Shown one piece after another: positions 55,398-63,671 of a stretch of 64,000 nt of DNA. Made by a program: the position numbers and the translations under genes. Position 1 is the stretch's first letter, and each line of letters begins with the position of its first letter. The DNA is taken from contig NZ_JASVWB010000001.1 of NCBI RefSeq assembly GCF_030287445.1, forward strand, positions 1 to 64,000, written 5' to 3'. The notes under the pieces are model-generated. The model worked only from the letters and a program-made list of their open reading frames with translations, did not search any database and was not told where the DNA came from. Source of the stretch: Streptomyces sp. ALI-76-A (GTDB lineage Bacteria > Actinomycetota > Actinomycetes > Streptomycetales > Streptomycetaceae).

Positions 55398-55777
55398 CCG
55401 CCTGCCGCATAGGCCGGGATGCTGCAGCCACGCACGCAACGCTCTGTTACATGGGGAAGTAAAACGAGCAGGTCTGGCGAAAGCCTGAGCACAGGGTGGG
55501 GAGATTCAGATATCGCCATCAATGCCGCCAGCGCATTGTCAGTGGTGGCCGCGATCCTGCTCGCGCGATGGTGCCTGACGGGTCGAAGGAACAGGCCGCA
55601 CACTGCTGCCGTAACCGAGCAACGCCTGCCGACGGACGCGCCACGCGCTCAGGGGGCGGTGCAGGAGGCCGAAGACCTCCTGCACGGCTAGGGCGTGTTG
55701 CGAAAGTGCTGACCGTGTCGCACAACGATGTCTGATTTCCGCGAGCAAGATGCGCCTTTGCTGATCATGCTGGCGCC

Positions 55778-56227
55778 ATGACGATGTCATCCACTACAGA
55801 CTCAGTGACAGTCCTCACCGGCATGTATGCGGCTGAAGCCGAGTACCTGGCGGCCGGAGGCCCTGGCGAGGCTTCGTTCAACTTGCTCGCCCCCTTCTTC
55901 GCGTCGAATGTCGAGCTGCACCAGGCGGATGCTCTGCCATACGGAGGTACTTGGCGTGGGCACAAAGGAATGACGCAGTTCTTCCTCACGATGGGACAGG
56001 TGTGGGAGACGTTCGACATGGTGGAGCAGGAGTTTCTGTCCACCGGTGAGACTGCGGTCGTGCTCACTCAGGTCCGTGCTCGCGCTCGTGCGACCGGCCG
56101 TGAACTCAGCTTCCCAATCCTGCAAACGATCAAGGTCAAGGACGGGCAGATCACCGAGGTCCGTCCGTTCTACTGGGACACTCAGGCTATCGCCGACGCC
56201 TGTGCCGGGTCCGCGCCGACGGACTGA
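55778..56227 (+). CDS. SnoaL/NTF2-like protein (149 aa)
   Basis: It has the cone-shaped NTF2-like pattern: an N-terminal helix (VTVLTGMYAAEAEYLAAG), LAPFFASNVELHQADALPYG with GTWRGHKGMTQFFLTM, and beta strands ending ILQTIKVKDGQITEVRPFYW. Family members include polyketide cyclases, limonene-epoxide-hydrolase-like enzymes and non-enzymatic binding proteins. It lies inside the IS5-type element as passenger DNA. Confidence 0.85.
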   Translation: MTMSSTTDSVTVLTGMYAAEAEYLAAGGPGEASFNLLAPFFASNVELHQADALPYGGTWRGHKGMTQFFLTMGQVWETFDMVEQEFLSTGETAVVLTQVRARARATGRELSFPILQTIKVKDGQITEVRPFYWDTQAIADACAGSAPTD

Positions 56228-56248
56228 GACCGACTGCAAATCCGCTGG

Positions 56249-57110
56249 TCACAGCCACTCGTTGAGGACTGCGACCAATACAGTCGCCTCATAGCGGACG
56301 GCAAGTTTGTCGTACCTTGTCGCCACGGCACGTTGGCGCTTGAGACGGTTGATCCCGCACTCGACGGCATGCCGCTGCTTGTAGTCGGTCTTGTCGAACT
56401 TCGGCGGCCGGCCGCCCCGGGAGCCGAGCTTCTGGCGGTTTCGGACCCGGTCCGAGGGCACTGGGATCGTCGCCTTGATCCCGCGTCTGCGCAGGTAGGC
56501 TCGGTTGCTACGGGAGTCGTACGCCTTATCGGCACGCACTCGGTCCGGGCGCTTGCGCGGCCGCCCGAGGCCCAGCCGGGGGACCCGGATCGCTTCCAGG
56601 ACCGACTCGAACTGCGGGGAATCACCCCGCTGACCGCCCGTGATCACCACCGCCAGCGGCTTCTGCCCCTGCTCGACTGCCAGGTGGATCTTGCTGGTCA
56701 GCCCGCCGCGGGACCGACCGAGACCGTGGTCGGCCGGCTCGACGGCAATGCCGCCGGGCGGCTCCTTCTTTCGCCGCCCCGGCGGCGTGCTGGTGGGCCC
56801 GGCAGACCGTGGAGTCGACGTTCACCTCCCAGGTGATCAGGCCCTTCGCGTCCGCCTCGGCCTGGAGCTGGGTGACGATCAGGGCCCAGGTACCATCGCG
56901 CTGCCAGCGCCGGAACAGGTCATAGACCCGGTCCCACGGGCCGTAGCGCTCGGGCACATCCCGCCACGGAGCACCAGTACGGGTCCGCCACCGTATGCCG
57001 TCTATCAGCTGCCGCCGCGTCCACACCCGTGGACGACCCGGCTTGACACCCTTCGGCAACAACGGCTCCAGCCGGGCCCACTGGCCATTCGTCAGATCAC
57101 CACGCCCCAC
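56249..57110 (-). CDS. IS5-family transposase in two frames
   Basis: The first frame (57110-56622) starts [20 protein letters not shown] and includes [20 protein letters not shown] and [17 protein letters not shown]. The second (ending 56249) gives [40 protein letters not shown] and [20 protein letters not shown]. The switch lies at GCGAAAGAAGG (about 56775). Many relatives use programmed frameshifting on an A-rich run, but this run is short, so a mutation is also possible. Confidence 0.87.
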
Positions 57111-57244
57111 AAGAAGTGATCATTCACGACCAAGATCTACTTTCGCAACAGACCCTAGGGGGCGCCAGCTCCGTCCCCTCTACCTGTCCGAGCGCCATGA
57201 CCATCAGCCCTGAGCCGGTCTCGCAGGGCACGGCCGACCCGGGG

Positions 57245-57375
57245 CACCGGTAGGTGCTGAGGGCCTGGCGAGGGGTTCGCGGCAGTCGATGTCGGCGTCG
57301 ACGCCGACGATCTGCAGGAGGCGCATCACGGCCTCGGTCGGTGTGGCCAGGCGTAACAGCCGCACGTCTCGGTGG
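57245..57375 (-). pseudogene. STAS-domain gene remnant
   Basis: The minus strand encodes VRLLRLATPTEAVMRLLQIV and GVDADIDCREPLA, closely matching the end of the STAS protein at 60250-60627 (RLAAPGESVMRTLQIVGVDA). The front of the gene is missing. It sits tail-to-tail with the disrupted membrane gene, as in the intact copy. Confidence 0.75.
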
Positions 57376-57541
57376 GGCTGCGGTGGGCGGCGACGTGGCC
57401 GCGTCTCCTGCTTGCAGCACGACTTCCCCGTACCTGGCTGGCCAGCCGGGCCTGGCCAACCTGGAATGGCAGACCGCTGCGGCGGCGTGGAAGCAGAAGC
57501 GGGGCGGGCGGCCACCCGGGTAGGGGGCCGCCCGCGCGCTG

Positions 57542-58477
57542 TCACAAGCTGAGGTAGAAGCGCACGGTCGTGCCGTCGTCGCTGGTGTATATGCGCACCA
57601 GGTCGGCGACGTAGTGGACCAGCATCAGGCCCCGGCCACCCAGCTGGCCGGGCTCCGGCGGGCGGCGGCCGGCCAGCGGATCGGTCAGCAGGCCCGCATC
57701 GCGGACCTCACACACCAACTGCCCCTGCTCGGCCCAGATGGCGAGTGTCCCGCGGCCTCCGCCGTGGACCACGCTGTTGGTCGTCAGCTCCGCGACCGCC
57801 AGCTCCAAATCCATCAGCCGCTCCCCGGTCATGCCCAGCCGCGTCGCCTGAGCGAGAGCGAACTGGCGGGCCGCCGGAAGGTCTTCACCAGCGTAGGAGA
57901 AGGCCGCGGCGTCCGGTGCGGGAGCCAGTGCCTGGTTGTACCGGTCGACGACCGCCTGCCAGTCGTAGGCGTCGCTGACCGATTCACGTCCCTGCCCGCT
58001 GATGAGGGTCGGGTGGGTGATCTTCGCGTCAGCGATCACCTGCGGGTCCAGCCGTACCTCGTCGTAGGGGCACAGGATCGTCACCGGCCGGCCTTCGAAC
58101 GCGGCGTTGATCAGCGCCTCGTGCTGTGCGCACGCCGGGTATTCGATCGCGCTGCGTCCGGCCCAGATCGGCTCGCCGATGATCCGCACACGCCCCTTCG
58201 GGTGGGCGTCGGCGAATCCGCGCAGCACCTTGGGGATGATCCGGCCCGGGTTGCGGCCGGCCTCGGTCATGTCCAGGAACAGGATGCCCTCGGCGTCCCC
58301 GCCCAGGCCTGTCTTGATCAGTTCCAGGTTGGGGCCGGGTACCGCCACGGCCATCGGCTCGCCGCCCGCCAGGCCCTCACGCAGGAAGGCCGTCGTCTGC
58401 CGCGTGTACTCCTGCTCGGTGCGGTAGAAGAGGGCGGGGTGCACGAACGCCTCGCGGGTGGTCACCGTGCTCGTCAC
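57542..58477 (-). CDS. MEDS-domain/HATPase anti-sigma type regulator (311 aa)
   Basis: The N-terminal half (ALFYRTEQEYTRQTTAFLRE, GGEPMAVAVPGPNLELIKTG, RIIGEPIWAGRSAIEYPACA) is a MEDS sensory domain. The C-terminal half is a serine-kinase type HATPase (ELAVAELTTNSVVHGGGRGT, then GGRGLMLVHYVADLVRIYTS) with the N-box asparagine. Such proteins phosphorylate STAS partners or hold sigma factors. The GTG start overlaps the stop of the upstream STAS gene (GTGA), giving a two-gene switch. Confidence 0.87.
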   Translation of the reverse strand: MTSTVTTREAFVHPALFYRTEQEYTRQTTAFLREGLAGGEPMAVAVPGPNLELIKTGLGGDAEGILFLDMTEAGRNPGRIIPKVLRGFADAHPKGRVRIIGEPIWAGRSAIEYPACAQHEALINAAFEGRPVTILCPYDEVRLDPQVIADAKITHPTLISGQGRESVSDAYDWQAVVDRYNQALAPAPDAAAFSYAGEDLPAARQFALAQATRLGMTGERLMDLELAVAELTTNSVVHGGGRGTLAIWAEQGQLVCEVRDAGLLTDPLAGRRPPEPGQLGGRGLMLVHYVADLVRIYTSDDGTTVRFYLSL

Positions 58478-58824
58478 AGAGCCACCTCGATCCGGTCCAG
58501 GCCCGGCCAGAACATCTCCAGAACCCGCGGCAGCTGCGGCGGGGGATTCTCGACCACAAACCTGCCGTCGGGCAGGTTCATGGCGGTGACCGCCAGCGCG
58601 GTCACCCCGGCCACGTCGACGAACGCCACATCCGACAGCTCCACATACGACACACCCGCGTGCCGCCCAGCCAGCTCGGACAGGGCCTGCTCCCACGACG
58701 GACGCGTGAGGACGCTGATCTCACCGCGGGCACGTATCCCGGAACGACCCGGCAACGGGCTCACCTCCAACGCAGCCCTCCCGGGCACCGGGGCGGGCCC
58801 GCCCACCACATGTGGGGCATCCAC
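58474..58824 (-). CDS. STAS-domain protein (116 aa)
   Basis: The frame MDAPHVVGGPAPVPGRAALE leads into a STAS fold with GVSYVELSDVAFVDVAGVTA. The position of the usual phosphorylatable serine (DSxG) reads DVAG here, so control by phosphorylation is doubtful. Its stop overlaps the start of the MEDS-HATPase gene, its likely binding partner. Confidence 0.8.
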   Translation of the reverse strand: MDAPHVVGGPAPVPGRAALEVSPLPGRSGIRARGEISVLTRPSWEQALSELAGRHAGVSYVELSDVAFVDVAGVTALAVTAMNLPDGRFVVENPPPQLPRVLEMFWPGLDRIEVAL

Positions 58825-59253
58825 GCTCAGACTCCTTCACATCAAGCCGCCTGCCGACCCTCCCGGCACGGACAGAGGAAAAGCTCCGCCGACGGGGCAG
58901 TGTATCCAGGCGCCAGACACGCTGGTTCTGCAAATGGGAGCTCGCGCAACAGTCAGGCGCACCTTGGCGCGGTTCGGGCTCGAGGGCTGGAAGGCCGCGC
59001 GGCGGCACGGGCATCGATGCCGCGGTCACTCACCCCGCGCGTATCTACGCGCTCCCAAGGCTCGGCGTCTGCGCGGGAATGCCCTGCAAGCAGGTGGTGA
59101 CTCGTCCCCCGTGGGGTTGGGAAGCAAGCCCCCCGCGGGTGTCCTCCGGAAGCTGCCGGGGGACTCACGCGTAGTGACGGGCTGGAATCGGATGGATGCT
59201 GACAGGGAACCGGGGCAGGCGTGTGAGAGTGCCCCTGTCCGCTGCCTTTCTCG
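58825..59253. other. Intergenic region between divergent regulator genes
   Basis: The 429 bases must carry promoters for the STAS/MEDS pair and the ANTAR gene. No convincing coding frame, repeat or strong hairpin is seen. Confidence 0.4.
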
Positions 59254-59601
59254 GTGATTGCCTTGGCCTCATCCGTCCCTCCCCGTCCTCAGCCCACGGC
59301 GTCGGCCGATGAGCTGATGGAAGAGCTGGAACGGTTACGGGCGCAGAACCGGCAGCTGCAGCAGGCCCTCGCCTCGCACGCCGTCGTCGACCAGGCCATC
59401 GGCGTCCTGACCGTCCTGGGACAGATACCCCCGTGCGACGGCTTCACGGTGCTGCGGGAGGTCTCCCAGCACACCAACATCAAGCTGACCCAGGTCGCTG
59501 AACAGGTCCTCAAACACAATCAGGGCGCGGCGCTGCCCGATGTCCTTCTCGGAGAACTGCACGCAGCGCTGGCCCGCCACGCCGCCTCACGCTCTGTCTG
59601 A
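59254..59601 (+). CDS. ANTAR-domain protein (115 aa)
   Basis: A short coiled coil (ADELMEELERLRAQNRQLQQ) leads to an ANTAR-type helical bundle (ALASHAVVDQAIGVLTVLGQ, then GFTVLREVSQHTNIKLTQVA). ANTAR domains usually bind paired RNA hairpins and antiterminate. No receiver or GAF domain is attached, so it may partner with another sensor. It converges on the HATPase gene at 59622. Confidence 0.8.
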   Translation: MIALASSVPPRPQPTASADELMEELERLRAQNRQLQQALASHAVVDQAIGVLTVLGQIPPCDGFTVLREVSQHTNIKLTQVAEQVLKHNQGAALPDVLLGELHAALARHAASRSV

Positions 59602-59621
59602 CTGGGGGCGGCCCGCGTCGT

Positions 59622-60101
59622 CTACAGGGGCGGGCGTCCGGCGATGGCGCCGCCGGCATCGTCCAGGAGGGCGATGCGGGCGGTGATGCGCTTGCCGACC
59701 GGCTCCCGCTGCGCTTCGAAGCCCTGGGCGACGGCCATGACGATCTCCAGACCGTGCTGGCCCACCCGGCCCGCGTCGGCGGCCCTCGCCACCGGCAGCA
59801 CCGGATCGCCGTCCCACACCACCACCTCGACCGCGTCGCCGACGATGCGCAGGTCCATCAGCACCGGGCCCGGCGCATACTTGCGGGCGTTGGTGACCAG
59901 TTCGCTGACCACCAGCTGGGTCAGGTCCACGGCCCGCTGCGAGACCGGCAGGCCGTACTCGGCCTGCACACGGGTGAGGAAGCCGACGGCGAAGTGGCGG
60001 GCACGGGCGATGGACGTACCGTCGCCTTCCAGGGCCACCGTGGTCTGTATGGCCTGCTCATCCGGTACCGCGCTGTCCTCACCCACCGGGGCCGGTTCCA
60101 T
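59622..60101 (-). CDS. HATPase-domain anti-sigma-type kinase (159 aa)
   Basis: An RsbW-like fold with ARHFAVGFLTRVQAEYGLPV, N-box DLTQLVVSELVTNARKYAPG, and GQHGLEIVMAVAQGFEAQRE. It likely phosphorylates a STAS protein, perhaps the one encoded divergently at 60250. The 148-base gap between them holds both promoters. Confidence 0.87.
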   Translation of the reverse strand: MEPAPVGEDSAVPDEQAIQTTVALEGDGTSIARARHFAVGFLTRVQAEYGLPVSQRAVDLTQLVVSELVTNARKYAPGPVLMDLRIVGDAVEVVVWDGDPVLPVARAADAGRVGQHGLEIVMAVAQGFEAQREPVGKRITARIALLDDAGGAIAGRPPL

Positions 60102-60249
60102 CGCGGCTCGCTTCTCCTACCCCGTTCACACCCCCGCGCGTACCCGCGCATGCGTGGTACACGCTTTACGCCTTCGATAGGAAGGCATTACCCGGGCTGT
60201 GCAGGGCAGCACTGCTGGGTGAAGGTTCTGGTGTGCCAGTATCACCCAC

Positions 60250-60627
60250 ATGGCTGAGGGAGAGATGGCGGACACCGGACAAGCCGCGCAGCCGGCCCGG
60301 CTGTCGGTCGTCTCCACCGCCACCGACGGCATCCGCGTGCTGACCCTGGCAGGAGAGATCGACCATGACACCGGCCAGGCGCTCCGCCAGGCCCTGGACG
60401 CCTCCGGCGCTCCCCGCCCCCGCATCGTGGTCGACCTGAGCCGGGTCACCTTCATGGACTCCACCGGCATCAACATCTTCGTCGCCGCCCACCGCACTCT
60501 CACCGACGCCGGCGGCTGGATACGTCTGGCCGCACCCGGCGAATCCGTGATGCGCACCCTGCAGATCGTCGGCGTCGACGCCGTCATCGACTGCCGCGAA
60601 ACCCTCCCCCAAGCACTCAGCGACTGA
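60250..60627 (+). CDS. STAS anti-anti-sigma factor (125 aa)
   Basis: The STAS core IRVLTLAGEIDHDTGQALRQ, then IVVDLSRVTFMDSTGINIFV, contains the conserved DST serine that HATPase kinases phosphorylate. When unphosphorylated it should sequester an anti-sigma kinase and free a SigB/SigF-type sigma factor. Divergent from the HATPase gene. A decayed inverted copy of its end lies at 57245. Confidence 0.92.
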   Translation: MAEGEMADTGQAAQPARLSVVSTATDGIRVLTLAGEIDHDTGQALRQALDASGAPRPRIVVDLSRVTFMDSTGINIFVAAHRTLTDAGGWIRLAAPGESVMRTLQIVGVDAVIDCRETLPQALSD

Positions 60628-60664
60628 CCGATCCCCCTACCGGCCATGCAGCTGACCGATCGGC

Positions 60665-60961
60665 TCAGTGCTGATGGTGGTCGCGTTTGGACAGGTAGAG
60701 GGGACTGAGCTGGCGCCAGTAGCCGTGCACGAGGTCTTCGGCCTCCTGCACCGCCCGCTGAGCGCATGGCGCGTCCGTCACCAGGCGTTGCTCGGCCTGA
60801 GCCGCGGTGGAGCCCGTGCGCCGGACGTCCCTCAGCGCCGTCCAGCGGGATACCGCAGCAGTGCGGGGCCTGCTCCTTCGGCCCGTCAGGCACCAGCGCG
60901 CGAGCAGTATCGCGGCCACCACTGACAATGCGCTGGCGGCATAGACCTCATGACCGGCCAC
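60665..60961 (-). CDS. Small single-span membrane protein (98 aa)
   Basis: MAGHEVYAASALSVVAAILL forms one N-terminal helix ending ARWCLTGRR. The rest is a charged cytosolic tail (AQAEQRLVTDAPCAQRAVQE, AEDLVHGYWRQLSPLYLSKR). Function unknown, but a disrupted inverted paralogue at 55500-57213 shows the gene travels with the STAS gene. Convergent with the STAS gene 37 bases away. Confidence 0.7.
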   Translation of the reverse strand: MAGHEVYAASALSVVAAILLARWCLTGRRSRPRTAAVSRWTALRDVRRTGSTAAQAEQRLVTDAPCAQRAVQEAEDLVHGYWRQLSPLYLSKRDHHQH

Positions 60962-61255
60962 TGGCTCCTCCTGCCGGACACCCGTACAGACCGTGCCGGG
61001 TTCATGTGCCCCGGTATCGCATCGTCAACGTCACCGCTGGGCTAAGAAACCCTCACATGCCATCGCCGTGTGGCGGTGGGGTCGCCACTCAGGCGGGCAG
61101 GGGCACGCTCGCCGGTCCTGCTCGACCCGGCCCGGTACGCCGTTAAGGGGCAGCATGGTCGGGGGTTCCCCTCGCGCCCGACCACGGGCTGACCAAGACC
61201 GGTCCGGTCATCGGTCACCCGGGCGGCCGATGGCCCTGGGTGGGAGGCATGGTGC

Positions 61256-62236
61256 GTGACGTGGACGCTGCCGGAGCCGATGCTGGCCACCCCCGTGCCT
61301 GATCCTGCTCTGCAGCCGGGGTGGGCCGGCGAGCCGAAGTGGGACGGGTTCAGGGCCCTGCTCTCCGTGGACGCGGGCCAGGTGGTGCTGCGCTCCAGGC
61401 GCGGCACTCAGATGCTCCCGGCGTTTCCGGAGATTGGGGCCGGGGTCGTGCAGCTGCCGGACGCGACCGCGTTGGATGGCGAGTTGGTCGTATGGGATGC
61501 CGCAGGCCGCCTCGCCTTCGAGCAGCTGCAAAACCGGCTTCAGCGGCGCGGTGCCGGGGCGGCCCGGGCGGCGCAGGGGTGGCCGGCCCACTTCGTCGCG
61601 TTCGATCTGCTGCGCCTGTCCGGGACGGACACGACCTCCTGGCCGTATCGGCGGCGCAGGGCCGCGCTGGAGTCCGTGTTCGCCGCCCGCCGGCTCATCG
61701 CGCCGTGGGTGCTGTGTCCGTCGACCACCGAGACCGACGTCGTGCGCGAGTGGCTGACATGGGCGTCGGTCGGGATGGAAGGGGTGGTCTTCAAGAGACT
61801 GGACGACGCCTACCGCCCGTCGGCGAGGGGCTGGCAGAAATACAAGACCCGCGAGACGAGCGAGGCGATCGTCGGCGCGATCACCGGTTCCCTGGATGCT
61901 CCCCGCACGCTGCTGCTCGGCAGATACGACACCGAAGGACGCTTTCAGTACGTCGGCCGCACCACCACTCTCGCCCAAGCGGCAGGTGCGGCGGTCGCCG
62001 GCCTGCTCGCTCGAGGGCGGCGCGGGCATCCGTGGACAGGCTGGTCGTTCTCCGCCGGGTGGGGGAGCCAGGAGAAGCTGAACGTCACGCTGGTGGAACC
62101 CGAGCTGGTGGTGGAAGCCGGCGTCGACGTCGCCCGCGACGCCTCCGGCCGATGGCGGCATCCCGCACGCTGGCACCGTGCCCGCCCTGACCTCTCCCCC
62201 GCCGACGTCCCCCGCCTGACGTCACCGCCGCACTGA
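61256..62236 (+). CDS. ATP-dependent DNA ligase (326 aa)
   Basis: The adenylation motif PKWDGFRA places the catalytic lysine at K28. The nucleotidyltransferase motifs ALDGELVVWD, FVAFDLLRLSG and GMEGVVFKRLDDAYRP follow, then the OB domain (GAITGSLDAPRTLLLGRYDT; WSFSAGWG). It matches the stand-alone LigD/LigC-type ligase domain without polymerase or phosphoesterase parts. The GTG start has GGGAGG eight bases upstream. It seals nicks in double-strand break repair. A fragment of a paralogue lies at 35407. Confidence 0.92.
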   Translation: MTWTLPEPMLATPVPDPALQPGWAGEPKWDGFRALLSVDAGQVVLRSRRGTQMLPAFPEIGAGVVQLPDATALDGELVVWDAAGRLAFEQLQNRLQRRGAGAARAAQGWPAHFVAFDLLRLSGTDTTSWPYRRRRAALESVFAARRLIAPWVLCPSTTETDVVREWLTWASVGMEGVVFKRLDDAYRPSARGWQKYKTRETSEAIVGAITGSLDAPRTLLLGRYDTEGRFQYVGRTTTLAQAAGAAVAGLLARGRRGHPWTGWSFSAGWGSQEKLNVTLVEPELVVEAGVDVARDASGRWRHPARWHRARPDLSPADVPRLTSPPH

Positions 62237-62733
62237 CGGCGGCCCGGCGCGGCGGCCCGCCGACGCGCAACCGGCTGAGCGCGCCCCGATCCCCGGCTGC
62301 GTCCGCGCCGCCCATCCCGCCCTCCCTCATCCTCAACTCCAGCCAGGGCATGGTCGAAGGGGTCGCAACGGGGATGTCCGCAGCCCGACCACGCCGAACA
62401 CCCGTGGTGGCCTGGACGGACTTCGAGGCGCTGTGGAGGCCGGCGCAACACCTACCGCAACACTCAGCCGCAACACCGGGCGCAACCTCTACCGCAACAC
62501 CCAGCGCAACACCGGGCCTTATGAGGCAAAGAGGCGGCTGGGCGGGCTGGTCACCGTGTCGCGCACGACCAGGTCCAGGACGTCGCGACAGATTGACCCT
62601 TCACAGGATCTGTCGGTCACCCGGTGGACACAGATGGTTCACCACGTAGGCAGGGGAAACCCGGCAGAGGCGCCACCGGATGCGCACAGCGCCAGTCGGC
62701 GGCGGCGCAGGGCCACCCCGCTGGAGGAACCTC
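62237..62733. other. Gene-poor region with a repeat array
   Basis: Apart from the repeats at 62444-62516 and the SD site of the following gene, no gene is supported. A frame through the repeats would encode RNTGRNLYRNTQRNTG-like units but lacks a good start. Confidence 0.4.
62444..62516 (+). repeat. Six degenerate 12-13-bp repeats
   Basis: Units begin CGCAAC and run CGCAACACCTAC, CGCAACACTCAGC, CGCAACACCGGG, CGCAACCTCTAC, CGCAACACCCAG, CGCAACACCGGG. The period is near 12, so it could be coding (four-residue repeats) or a binding array. Confidence 0.75.
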
Positions 62734-63138
62734 GTGAACAGCGAACCGACCATCCCATCCTGCGAGTCGCGCTTCCCCGCAGTCACGGCGAGCATCGCGG
62801 CCGCCCGGCACTGGGTCCGCGACTGTGTGGAAGGCTTCGATGGCCCGCTGCGCCGACACTCGATCATCCAGACCGCCGAACTGCTCGTCTCCGAACTGAT
62901 CACCAACGCCATCCGCCACGGCGCCGGCCCGCCCCTGATCCGGCTCACCTGGAACGGTCGGCTGCTGCGCATCTCGGTCAGCGATGACAGCGACCGCTGG
63001 CCGCGCATGCGTGCCACCAAGAACATGGAGCCCGGCGGCTTCGGCATGCAGCTCTTGGACCGACTCGCGCAACGCTGGGGCGTCACCCCACGCCACCCGG
63101 GCAAAACGGTCTGGGCCGATCTGAGTTTCGTCCCTTGA
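62734..63138 (+). CDS. HATPase-domain anti-sigma-type kinase (134 aa)
   Basis: The GTG start is preceded by GGAGGAACCTC, a strong ribosome site, and trims an unlikely extension. RsbW-like motifs: QTAELLVSELITNAIRHGAG, LIRLTWNGRLLRISVSDDSD and GGFGMQLLDRLAQRWGVTPR. Likely pairs with one of the nearby STAS proteins. Confidence 0.88.
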   Translation: MNSEPTIPSCESRFPAVTASIAAARHWVRDCVEGFDGPLRRHSIIQTAELLVSELITNAIRHGAGPPLIRLTWNGRLLRISVSDDSDRWPRMRATKNMEPGGFGMQLLDRLAQRWGVTPRHPGKTVWADLSFVP

Positions 63139-63288
63139 GGTGCGAGGGAGGCAGGGGGCGAGTTCACCGTCCCTAAACGCTCGTCCGCGACCGACTCAAA
63201 CGCCTTCAGTCCCGGACCGACACCCTCGACGGTTTCATAGCTCGCACTGGCCTGACCCTCGACGTCCAGCTTCCCCCTGACGAGCCAG

Positions 63289-63666
63289 TCAGTAGCTGTC
63301 CGCTGAGGTGGGCTGGCTGTCGATCACGTCGGCGGCTGTGGCGTGGACAGGCAGGAGTGAGTCGACGCCGGTCATGCTGAGCATGCGCATGAGGCGGTCG
63401 GGGACAGCGGCGAGGCTGAGCGAGCCGCCCGCTGCCTGGGCCGCGTGCCAGATCCCGATGATCGCGCTGAGACCGGCAGAGTCGCAGAAGCCGACCTGTG
63501 CCAGGTCCAGGGCCAGGCGCGGGTGTCCTTGTTCGATGATTTCCAGGGTCCCGGAGCGCAGGGTGGGCGCGGTCTGCACATCCATATCTCCGACGATCGT
63601 GGCGATGGCGAGGCCGGGCTGGGGGTAGTGAACGGTCAGGTGAAATGTGTGAGTCACGTCGGTCAT
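63289..63666 (-). CDS. STAS anti-anti-sigma factor (125 aa)
   Basis: MTDVTHTFHLTVHYPQPGLA begins a STAS fold. LALDLAQVGFCDSAGLSAII carries the DSAG serine used as the phosphorylation switch. The phosphatase gene just upstream on the same strand (5 bases away) would reverse that phosphorylation, so this looks like a complete partner-switching pair. Confidence 0.9.
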   Translation of the reverse strand: MTDVTHTFHLTVHYPQPGLAIATIVGDMDVQTAPTLRSGTLEIIEQGHPRLALDLAQVGFCDSAGLSAIIGIWHAAQAAGGSLSLAAVPDRLMRMLSMTGVDSLLPVHATAADVIDSQPTSADSY

Positions 63667-63671
63667 CGCTC

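Larger units (their letters stand above)
55691..57155. mobile_element. IS5-family element carrying a SnoaL-like gene
   Basis: The left end GGGCGTGTTGCGAAAGT (55691) and the right end (minus strand from 57155) GGGTCTGTTGCGAAAGT match at 15 of 17 positions. Each is flanked by TA within CTAG. The interval is 1465 bp, longer than usual for this family, and contains both a transposase and a plus-strand SnoaL-like gene. It interrupts a gene whose intact paralogue lies at 60665. Confidence 0.75.
55500..57213 (+). pseudogene. Small membrane protein gene disrupted by an IS
   Basis: The left part (to 55690) encodes NAASALSVVAAILLARWCLT, GRRNRPHTAAV and VQEAEDLLHG. The right part (57158-57213) encodes WRQL-like RQLRPLYLSERHDHQP. 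Together they match the intact paralogue at 60665-60961 (AASALSVVAAILLARWCLTG; EAEDLVHGYWRQLSPLYLSK). The IS5-type element lies between them. An internal segment of ~19 residues is also absent relative to the paralogue. Confidence 0.8.

Noticed and set aside
62444..62516. CRISPR array
   Set aside because: Units are 12-13 bp, contiguous and degenerate, with no spacers of regular length and no cas genes.
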